Shown here piece after piece: positions 1 through 5,104 of a DNA stretch of 5,104 nucleotides. Numbering within the stretch: position 1 is the stretch's first letter; each line of letters starts with the position of its first letter. The stretch comes from UBA11346 sp038203025 (GTDB lineage: Bacteria > Planctomycetota > UBA11346). The notes below the pieces were generated by a model, which saw nothing but the letters and a program-made list of their open reading frames with translations, was not told where the DNA came from and searched no databases. The position numbers were made by a program, and so were the translations under genes. The stretch lies in the NCBI GenBank assembly GCA_038203025.1, contig JBBREK010000271.1, positions 1-5,104 of the forward strand. The letters are read 5' to 3'.

Positions 1-108
1 GAGGATGCGCATGTACTCATCGGCTACCTGGATGATGTCGCCCACCCCGAACGAACCGTGGGTGGTGGCAATGGACAGCGTGCTGCCAGCGTTCGGAGCT
101 GCGGAAAG
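1..108 (-). repeat. RG..GT repeat module R4, cut by the window edge (residues 1666-1701)
   Basis: LSAAPNAGSTLSI (1666-1678) and FGVGDIIQVADEYMRIL (1685-1701) match the leads and the G..L.ID.E strand of R1-R3. The diagnostic RG..GT part would lie beyond the window. The copy is separated from R3 by about 240 residues holding the Trp-rich segment, the second chitin-binding-like module and the beta-sandwich-like segment, so the repeat array resumes after a non-repeat block. Confidence 0.6.
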
Positions 109-3100
109 GGTTCCGCGACCGGGCTTAAACCAGGCGGCCAGATCGATTTCAAGCACACGGGTATCGCCGTCCAGGCTGGAGACACGTCCAGGCGCCGGCG
201 AGGCCGTGGTAGCGTTCTGCACGGTCAGCACCGGCTTCCACTCCAGGCCAGTGGGAACTGCGTCCGACATGGCGTAGAACATTCGCACGCGCGTCGTGCT
301 GGGCACACGCTCGATGCGCAACCACAGGCCAGAGCGCTTCCATGCGGAGCTCCAGCTGGCGCCGGTGCCCGGGGATGTCGCTGCGCTGGCGGTGTGGCCG
401 TTGCGGGCGCGATAGATGTTGCTTGCAGACCACACTAGGTTGCCGGCCGAGTAGCTCGCGTCGATCGCCCACGCAGCGGGCTGGTCGTCGTCCCAACGTG
501 AACCGACGCCGTTGGTCAGCGCATCGGTGGGGAAGGCCGTGGCCTGGTTGGCCGGGATGTCGGTGGTCGGGGTAGCGCTGGGCGGGGTCGTCCACGTATC
601 CAGCCAGCCGCGCGTAGCCAGGCCACCAGTGCGTGGGATCGGCGTGACCGCCGTCCAGAAGCTGCGCCAGGCCGAGAAGGCGTTGACGCCGCTCCAGTAC
701 CAGCCGTGGTCGGACGGCTGGGTGGCGCGCCAGGTCGGGGACGGCGCGGCTCCGGCGGTGATCCAGGCGTTGATGTCGAAAGGGACACTGCGCCCGCGCG
801 GCAGGGCGAAGGTCTTGGGTACGAGGACAAAGACGGCAGCGAGGGCGTTGTGCGCCGCCGCGGCGGTGCCGCGGAAGCCGCGGATCACGCCAACCTGGGT
901 GGGGCTGATCACCGAGCTCACCCCGATCAACTCGTTGTCGATGCGGATGGTCTGTCCTGGGCTGAGCATTGCCGTACTGTTCATGGTCAGGCTGATGGCG
1001 CCACTGGTCGGAGCGATCGTCACCCCGCCGGCCACCGGGCTCGGCGAGGACAGGTAGGTGTTGATGACATGGGCGCCATGCGGGGCTGCGCTGGGGGTAC
1101 CGTTGACACCACGCGTGACAGTGATGGTGGGCATGCTCGTGCCGGTTGGGCCGGTCACAGCGGTGACGCGGACCTGCTCACCGTCGACCTCTAGGACATC
1201 GCCAACCCGGATAGAACCGCCGTTGAAATTCAGCGTACGGACCAGCCAGGTCTGGTTGGTGCCGGCGGCGGCGGCGGTTACCGCCTGGCCGAGCGCGCTC
1301 AGCGCGATGGACATGTGCGATACCATGCTGCCCGAGGCGTGGGCCACTGCAGTGGTGCCATACTGGCCGCGCTGGACAGTGACCACATCGGTGGTGTCGT
1401 TGACAGCGGTGATACGAACTACTTCGGTCGCCGTGCCGCTATGCAGCGTGAGCAGTTCGCCGGTAGCGAAGGGGCGGGCGTCATTATTGATGTTTGAGTT
1501 AACCGTCATGCTTGTGGCGGCGTTGGTGATTGCCCCAGACAGGCGCGTGACGCCATACCCGAACGAGGACATGGTCGGTGTTCCCAGCGGGGGATCTCCA
1601 GTGCGATAGGCCTGGCTGCTAACTGCCGGGTAGGTTGGCAGCGTGGATTCGACGCTGTGACCAGCGCCGTACGTCGCATCCATGAGATTGCGGGTCTCCT
1701 CTGCCGTCAGCACGCGCACGAAGGTCGAACCGTTGAACACCTTCGGCCGGGTATCGACCCCGCCCGCGTTGATGTAGTAGATCGTCTTACTTGTGCCGTA
1801 GGTCAGCGTCTTGTCGTAGTCGCCATCTGGTTTGCCGTCGGTGTTGCTGTCAAGGAACCAATAGGTCCAGCCGGCGCTCGACCGGTTCGTGCCGCTGGAG
1901 CGGACGATTCGGGTGCCAGCGGTGGTTGCCCCTAACTGATAGACTTGAGTGGAGTCGGTGTCCAGGTTGAAGATGTCGCCGGTGCCGCCTGGGGAGAAGC
2001 TGCCTTCGACCACACAGCGCGATCCAGTCTGCTCGCTGAACAGGAACAACCGCTTGCTGTTGTTGAGCAGATCGTCGTTGTCTGGGGTATAGGTGCCCCA
2101 GATGAGTGGCCAAGGGTCGCCGGTGGCGCCAGGGATGGCACCCTTATACCAGCGGAAGCGCTGGGTCGCGTCATAGGTCGGATTCCGCCCACTCATGTGC
2201 AGGGTATATGTCGCGCCCAAATCCCGCCAGGTCTGCTCCTGCGGCCACTTCTGCGTCCGCAGAGTGGCGGGTCCGCGCCAGACGCGCTTCACCACGCCCT
2301 CGGGGACAGAGAACGGATTGTCCGGGGTGCACTGCATCGCCGACCGGCTGGTGTTGGTCCAGTCGCCACCGCTGATTGGGTCGGTACCCGAGGCCGGCGT
2401 GACCGGCCAGGGGTAGCCTGGCGGAGCAGCAGGCGGACTAGACGTGCCAGGGGTGTAGACGGTGAGTTGACGCTGCTCGCCCAGTTCGGGAGCGTTCGGG
2501 CCGACACTTTGGTTGTAGTTGGCCGTGCCCAGCGTGGTCGTCGTCAGGTCGGCGGTGCGTTGCACACTAGCGTCGTTGGGCAACTGGGATACCTCGCCGT
2601 TGGGATCGGTGATCAACGTGCTCGAGACGTTGCCGTTGCCGATGAACCAGCCGAGTTGGGTGCCGGTGGCGACTCGCGAGCGTTCGCCGCGCACCTGGCC
2701 GGTGATGCCACGTGAGGGGCTATAGGTAAGGGCCACGTACGGGTCGCGCCCGTCGTTCACCGGGCTGACGCCGGCGCCCGGGCGCAGCATCAGGCCGGCC
2801 CGACCATTGGTGGCGCTGACCCGGTCGATGCGCGCCTCGACCGCCTGGAAGGTTGTCCAGTCGAATCCCAGTGGCCTGGTGGCAGCGAAGAGGCGATCCG
2901 TTGGGATGGCCTGGCGGGACTGGTTGGGCGACTGCCAATCGAGGCGCAAGTTGGCCGTGCCCGACGAGTTATACATCTCGACCACCAGGGCGTAGTCCTG
3001 GTCGGCGACCATCTGACGCGAGCCCGACCACAGCTCCGAACTGGAGTTGTTCCAGTCGCTGAACATCAGCACGTCGTCGATCCACACGCGCACGCCACAG

Positions 3101-5104
3101 TTGCCGCCGGCGCGCACGCCGACGAACTGGTAGGCATCCGTAAAGCTGGGGCGGACGAAGCCGGTCCAACGCACGCTGAAGTAGTCCGCCGGCACGCCGG
3201 TCGTCCCGGTCGGGGCCCCGGCCCAGGTGACGTCGATGTTGGCGTCGGTGCGCGTGACCATGGGATGGCCGCCGAACGGGGCCTTCCAGGCAGCATTCTG
3301 CGGTCGGTCGTTGTAGTATACTGCAGTAAGGCCTTGCGCCTCGGGATCGGCCTTCTGCATCCGTCCCATGGCCTGGAAGCGCCACGTGTCGGCGACGTTG
3401 TAGGTGAAGCGCTGATAGGAAGCGGAGGTGTCGGTGTAGCCGCCTGACCAGTCCGGTCCCGGGTTGGCGGCCGAACGAAAGGACACAGTGCCCTTGCTGT
3501 AGCGCTGAGTGGCGACGGCTGTGTTGATGTTGTTGAGGTAACTGCTGGCGCGGTCGTCGCCGTTGCGATTGGTGGCGTCGCCGGAGACGTCGCTGGCGGT
3601 GAACGGCCACACGGACGAGCGGACATGGCCGTAGGCGAAGGGCATGTACAGCGGATCACTGGGGCTGGGAAGGCTGGCCGGAGTGAAATAGTTTAGCTCG
3701 GGTCGCGGGCGCTCGCGGATTATCAGGCCTGTGCCGCCCTGCGGTTCGGCGGTGGACAGATTGCCGTTGTCGTCGCAGATAAGCCAGCCGCGGTAGTCGC
3801 TACGGCGGCCCATGCGGTAGGCTCCGTTAAAGGTGTCGGAGAGATGGCGGCCGGGCACCTCAATGGCATCGATGTTGTTGGCGATATTCTGGCGACGCTG
3901 CGCCACGATCGCAGTTTGCGAACCATCCATGCCGATGAACAGCGGGCGGGCATACTCGTGCTCGTCGTTGGTTGGATCGCCATCGAGATCCCGCATGCTC
4001 AGGCTCTTGTCGAGCTCGAAGGCTTGCGGCTCATTCGGTCGGCCCTTGAAGCGGTCGCCCAGCGGGGCGACGCTCAGACCGGTCTGCTTGGTACGCACCT
4101 GCTTGTTGAAGCCAGGCGCGTTGGCATCGAGGCTGTGCGTGCGCCACTGGAAGCCGCTGGGACTGGTGCGCATTCTATCGCGGCTGTCATTGCCGGCGTT
4201 GGCCGGTGGTCGGCCGGCACCATCGGGGTTCGCGGTGCCCTCGTCGACGCCGCGCACGGCCACCGCGGTAAGCCCGCCGCCTGTAGTGGCGACGTGGACG
4301 CGGCGCTTGTCATCAGAACCCGATAGCGAACGCGTCGCCAGGGTGTCGGCGACTCGGGCGGGGTTGAGGATGCGACCCTGGTAGGTCGCATTGTAAACGT
4401 CGCCGGGGAAGTTCAGGGCATCGGGCAACAGGTAGCTGGCGTCCTTGGCTGAGCCGAGGCGCTCGCCGGGGAAGGCGGCGCTACTGAGGTTGTAGTTGGC
4501 GTCATTGACGGCAAAGCCCGATGGCGGCGAGCTGGCCATGGGGTAACTGTTGAAGGCGCTGTAGATGGTCTGCTTGGACAAGCGGTAGAAGCCGTCGGTC
4601 GCTTCCGTGCGGTACTCAGAGACGTTCTCCCACAAGGTGCGCCAGTTGCCCACGGAGGCGGGCTGGTTGGCGACGCTGGCGGTGTGGGCTTGCTTGGCTT
4701 GGTACCATACGCCACTGAGTTGGACGACATTGCCAGCCGAATAGATGGCGCCGGTGGCCCAGAGCGGCGCGGTCAACGAAGGTCCGATGATGGTGTCTCC
4801 ATTGGCCGGCTTCAGCGCCAGCCAATCATTGCTGACAGTGCCGGAACCGAGGAAGATCGAGCCACCGGCGTAGATCGGACCAACCAGTTGCGTGGTGGGG
4901 CCATGTGACAGCTCGATATCGCCCTTCGGGCCGGCTTGGCCCCAGTACAGCAGGTACTTCAGCACCGACTCATTGAGGGTAGAGATGAAACGCACGCCCT
5001 GGGCGCGGACCAGGATGTCGCTGCGCTGTGCGTCAAGGACCACCCGGTCGTCGGTAGCGTTAGCGCTACCGGCATCGTGCTCGACCTGGCTGCTCGCCCG
5101 GGCT
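1..5104 (-). CDS. Giant multidomain surface/pilus-associated protein, internal fragment (both ends missing)
   Basis: This is a single reading frame of about 1,701 codons with no stop, crossing the whole window. G/C dominates its wobble positions and the translation makes coherent protein domains throughout, so it is the real coding frame. No methionine occurs before residue 189, and residue 1 lies inside an apparent domain approach, so the start is almost certainly upstream of 5104. Visible modules, in order, are a PilX-like segment, a chitin-binding-like module, a PA14 domain, a beta-sandwich-like segment, a Pro-rich linker, three RG..GT repeats, a second chitin-binding-like module, a second beta-sandwich-like segment and the start of a fourth repeat. 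Only four cysteines are present (443, 669, 925, 1030), and Trp, Thr, Ser, Asn and Gly are abundant, as is usual for exported proteins. No transmembrane helix is visible in this part. The likely role is adhesion or glycan binding at the cell surface. That role is inferred from the domains; the coding call itself is near certain. Confidence 0.95.
121..330 (-). other. Beta-sandwich-like segment, possible C-terminal half of a DUF1349/LamG-type domain (residues 1592-1661)
   Basis: GLWLRIERVPSTTRVRMFYA (1592-1611) followed by W1622-KPV resembles the YWLRLER.G...T..YS.DG..W..V strand pair that closes DUF1349-type beta-sandwiches. The usual SxDG turn is AMSDA here. DTRVLEIDLAAWF (1647-1659) is a further strand pair. 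No matching first half with an AGLM.R motif lies just upstream; the only one I see is at 2683-2871, about 785 residues earlier. It may complete that domain across a large insertion or be an independent fold. Confidence 0.45.
331..471 (-). repeat. CBM5/12-like (chitin-binding type 3-like) module, copy 2 (residues 1545-1591)
   Basis: The copy opens with W1545, has YSAGNLVWSASNIYRA (1551-1566), HTAS (1570-1573) and P1578, and closes with W1584 and W1588. It aligns to copy 1 over 47 residues without gaps and with 19 identities, including YSAGN, the second Tyr, HTAS, the Pro and both closing Trp. The two copies lie about 1,430 residues apart, with the PA14 domain and the repeats between them. Copy 2 leads straight into the GLWLRIER strand of the next segment. 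Confidence 0.65.
472..831 (-). other. Trp-rich segment between repeat R3 and the second chitin-binding-like module (residues 1425-1544)
   Basis: About 120 residues with an unusual number of tryptophans, clustered in HGWYWSGVNAFSAWRSFW (1466-1483), RGWLDTWTTPP (1498-1508) and RWDDD (1536-1540). No family is recognised. The region may be one beta-domain whose aromatic residues contribute to glycan binding, or a spacer. It ends at the conserved W that opens the second chitin-binding-like copy. Confidence 0.5.
832..1035 (-). repeat. RG..GT repeat module R3 (residues 1357-1424)
   Basis: Third copy: AISLTMNSTAMLSPGQTIRI (1369-1388), DNELIGVSSV (1389-1398), then VGVIRGFRGTAAAAHNAL (1404-1421). RG and GT are again two residues apart and His is five residues after T, as in R1. 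The linker to R2 is about nine residues. It is followed directly by the Trp-rich segment. Confidence 0.75.
1063..1302 (-). repeat. RG..GT repeat module R2 (residues 1268-1347)
   Basis: Second copy of the repeat. After a lead of LSALGQAVTAAAAG (1268-1281) it has VGDVLEVDGEQVRVTAV (1300-1316), then TITVTRGVNGT (1326-1336), with a His six residues after the T. It follows R1 almost directly. The core matches R1 and R3 in the order G..L.ID.E, V..V, RG..GT, but the DNA is not visibly similar, so the duplication is old. An alanine run encoded by GGC triplets on the plus strand lies in its lead segment. Confidence 0.75.
1321..1542 (-). repeat. RG..GT repeat module R1 (residues 1188-1261)
   Basis: First of a series of diverged protein repeats. 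It begins LSGAITNAATSMTV (1188-1201), has the strand GELLTLHSG (1215-1223), then VVRITAV (1227-1233), and ends in TVQRGQYGTTAVAHASG (1242-1258). RG and GT are two residues apart, and a His lies five residues after the T. Similar 70-80 residue modules with a TRG..GT.AAAH ending occur, as I recall, in phage tail-type and large secreted proteins. They are probably small beta-domains that extend a stalk. Their specific role is unknown to me. Confidence 0.75.
1543..2376 (-). other. Unassigned region between Pro-rich linker and repeats (residues 910-1187)
   Basis: In-frame sequence of about 278 residues with alternating hydrophobic and polar strands, for example ATYTLHMSGRN (964-974), RFRWYKGAIPG (982-992) and KRLFLFSEQTGSRC (1017-1030). 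The pattern suggests one or two beta-sandwich domains, but I do not recognise a family. It holds two of the four cysteines (925 and 1030) and an EF-hand-like Asp loop near 1085-1097. WRGPATLRTQKWPQEQTW (942-959) is a Trp-rich strand pair. The last part (1142-1187) is a loop-rich lead into the tandem repeats. Confidence 0.5.
1813..1851 (-). other. Calcium-loop-like Asp motif (residues 1085-1097)
   Basis: The sequence DSNTDGKPDGDYD places acidic or amide side chains at loop positions 1, 3, 5 and 9 (D1085, N1087, D1089, D1093), with Gly at position 6. This is the D.[DN].DG...D signature of EF-hand-like, dockerin-like and thrombospondin type 3 calcium loops. Only one copy is seen, whereas dockerins have two. 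It may stabilise the surrounding beta-structure. Calcium binding is inferred. Confidence 0.5.
2377..2460 (-). other. Proline-rich linker (residues 882-909)
   Basis: The segment VYTPGTSSPPAAPPGYPWPV (882-901), followed by TPASGTDP, has nine prolines in 28 residues with Ser, Thr, Gly and Ala between them. This is typical of flexible or extended inter-domain linkers in secreted multimodular proteins. It separates the PA14 and beta-sandwich part from the downstream half of the protein. Confidence 0.7.
2461..2682 (-). other. Ser/Thr/Asn-rich segment (residues 808-881)
   Basis: A low-hydrophobicity stretch with NVSSTLITDPNGEV (825-838), then TADLTTTTLGT (850-860) and NYNQSVGPNAPE (862-873). It has no recognisable family motif. 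The composition suggests exposed beta-strands and loops or a stalk-like connector between the beta-sandwich-like segment and the Pro-rich linker. It contains no cysteine. Confidence 0.45.
2683..2871 (-). other. Beta-sandwich-like segment, possible N-terminal half of a DUF1349/LamG-type domain (residues 745-807)
   Basis: FQAVEARIDRVSATNG (752-767) is followed by RAGLMLRPG (768-776) and then DPYVALTYSPSRGIT (787-801). The order of a strand, an AGLM.R motif and a YV.L..SP..G strand matches the first half of DUF1349-type beta-sandwiches (AGLMIR...YV.VGVTP..G in typical members). These domains usually continue within 20-40 residues into a YWLRLER-type strand. I do not see that strand nearby, but a good candidate lies far downstream at 121-330. 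The segment follows the PA14 domain after five residues, a common arrangement for carbohydrate-binding modules. The assignment is a pattern match and is moderately uncertain. Confidence 0.5.
2887..3333 (-). other. PA14 domain (residues 591-739)
   Basis: This is the clearest domain in the window. It starts with GLTAVYYND (591-599), matching the usual GL..YY start. It continues with IDVTWAGAPTG (623-633), PADYFSVRWTGFVRP (638-652), SFTDAYQFVGVRAGG (653-667), GVRVWIDDVLMF (670-681), SDW (682-684), YALVVEMYNSSGTANLRLDW (704-723) and IPTDRLF (733-739). Order, spacing and the length of about 149 residues all fit PA14, a beta-barrel found in anthrax protective antigen, bacterial glycosidases and yeast flocculins, usually as a carbohydrate-binding module. 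The VWIDD turn replaces the commoner ID-G. Ligand cannot be read from the sequence. It supports an extracellular, glycan-binding role for the whole protein. Confidence 0.92.
3334..4620 (-). other. Unassigned region of the protein (residues 162-590)
   Basis: About 430 residues in frame that I cannot assign to a family. It is polar and rich in Asn, Asp, Arg and Ser, with no cysteine except C443 and no hydrophobic segment long enough to span a membrane. Visible landmarks are QGRILNPARVADTLATRSL (242-260), GGGLTAVAVRGVDEG (255-269 region, just downstream of DDKRR), an acidic stretch DLDGDPTNDE (372-381), RQNIANNIDAIEV (403-415 region) and RGWLICDDNGNLS (438-450 region). In PilX-like proteins a long variable region of this kind follows the YLG segment, so this may be the body of the pilus-associated domain. 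It ends just before the PA14 domain in a YNVADTWRF strand-like stretch. Confidence 0.55.
4621..4761 (-). repeat. CBM5/12-like (chitin-binding type 3-like) module, copy 1 (residues 115-161)
   Basis: The module opens with W115, continues with YSAGNVVQLSGVWYQA (121-136), HTAS (140-143) and P148, and closes with W154 and W158. This follows the CBM5/12 pattern of Y..GD.V...G..Y.A, then a Pro, then W, in which surface aromatics stack on sugar rings. The usual GD is GN here. It aligns without gaps to a second copy at 331-471, with 19 of 47 residues identical. In enzymes and phage tail proteins such modules bind chitin or related glycans. In this protein copy 1 follows directly on the PilX-like segment. 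Carbohydrate binding is inferred from the family pattern, while the duplication is read directly. Confidence 0.6.
4801..5040 (-). other. PilX-like / pilus-assembly-associated domain (residues 22-101)
   Basis: The segment has an amphipathic, helix-like approach (residues 22-45), then LKYLLYW (48-54), GDIELSHGP (61-69) and GPIYAGGSIFLGSG (75-88). From memory, large PilX-type pilus assembly proteins carry a similar series: an LQYAIFY-like strand, a DLE..PGP turn, and a G.VH.N...YLG repeat that probably forms beta-helix rungs. These proteins normally have a prepilin-like hydrophobic N-terminus, which here would lie beyond the upstream window edge. If the match is right, the protein is exported through a type IV pilus or type II secretion-like route and may sit at a pilus tip. 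The resemblance is by pattern only and no alignment was run. A bactofilin-like or other short beta-helix is the main alternative. Confidence 0.5.

Noticed and set aside
512..1057. Plus-strand open frame of 181 codons, and the similar one at 1058-1609
   Set aside because: Both oppose the coherent minus-strand repeats R1-R3 and the Trp-rich segment, and show no motifs of their own.
1261..1278. GGC triplet run on the plus strand
   Set aside because: It encodes a short alanine run in the lead of repeat R2. Four exact GGC units are too few to call a microsatellite or phase-variable tract.
1..1542. Idea that the window is a prophage tail region, from the RG..GT modules
   Set aside because: No other phage gene is visible, the same chain carries PA14 and PilX-like segments, and the modules also fit secreted cellular proteins. 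The phage link is kept only as a hint.
1945..2715. Plus-strand open frame of 256 codons
   Set aside because: It is antisense to the continuous minus-strand frame, and its translation is Arg/Gly/Ala-rich without any domain pattern. GC-rich genes commonly leave such shadow frames.
2969..3659. Two minus-strand open frames of about 200 codons in other frames
   Set aside because: They overlap the PA14 domain and the region just upstream of it in the main frame. Their products are low-complexity Arg/Pro/Ser/Thr-rich strings.
3833..4384. Overlapping plus-strand open frames of 183 and 160 codons
   Set aside because: They are antisense to the unassigned but continuous minus-strand coding region and have no recognisable domain or consistent start signal.
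5053..5070. Perfect 7-bp inverted repeat (GGTAGCG/CGCTACC) with a 4-base loop
   Set aside because: It lies within the coding frame, encodes ordinary residues (around GSANAT), and has no T-run next to it. It is too short to call a terminator or binding site.

Overview
The window is the interior of one very large protein-coding gene on the minus strand. Reading the minus strand in codons aligned to + positions 1-3, 4-6 and so on up to 5101-5103, I translated every codon and found no stop: about 1,701 codons, open at both ends. Neither the start (beyond 5104) nor the end (before 1) of the gene is present. There is no intergenic space, so no promoter, terminator or RNA gene is expected or seen. 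Residue numbers below count from the upstream edge (residue 1 = codon 5101-5103) and are not true protein numbers.

The protein is a mosaic of extracellular-type modules. In N-to-C order they are: (1) a segment at residues 22-101 with the pattern of PilX-like pilus-assembly proteins (LKYLLY, then GDIEL..GP, then GPIYAGGSIFLGSG); (2) a first chitin-binding-like (CBM5/12-like) module, 115-161; (3) about 430 residues I do not recognise, 162-590; (4) a convincing PA14 domain, 591-739; (5) a beta-sandwich-like segment, 745-807; (6) a Ser/Thr/Asn-rich stretch and a Pro-rich linker, 808-909; (7) an unassigned region with a calcium-loop-like Asp motif, 910-1187; (8) three diverged tandem repeats with an RG..GT signature, 1188-1424; (9) a Trp-rich segment, 1425-1544; (10) a second copy of the chitin-binding-like module, 1545-1591; (11) a segment resembling the second half of a DUF1349/LamG-type beta-sandwich, 1592-1661; (12) the first part of a fourth RG..GT-type repeat, cut by the window edge.

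The organism is a GC-rich bacterium. In a sampled stretch, about 17 of 20 wobble positions of the minus-strand frame are G or C. Giant PilX-like or PA14-bearing surface proteins are frequent in Planctomycetota, Verrucomicrobiota, Chloroflexota and some Myxococcota, but I cannot choose between them. The most economical reading is a secreted or pilus-associated adhesin: an N-terminal pilus-type region followed by a long stalk of carbohydrate-binding and repeat modules. This function is inference; the open frame, the PA14 domain and the internal duplications are read directly.
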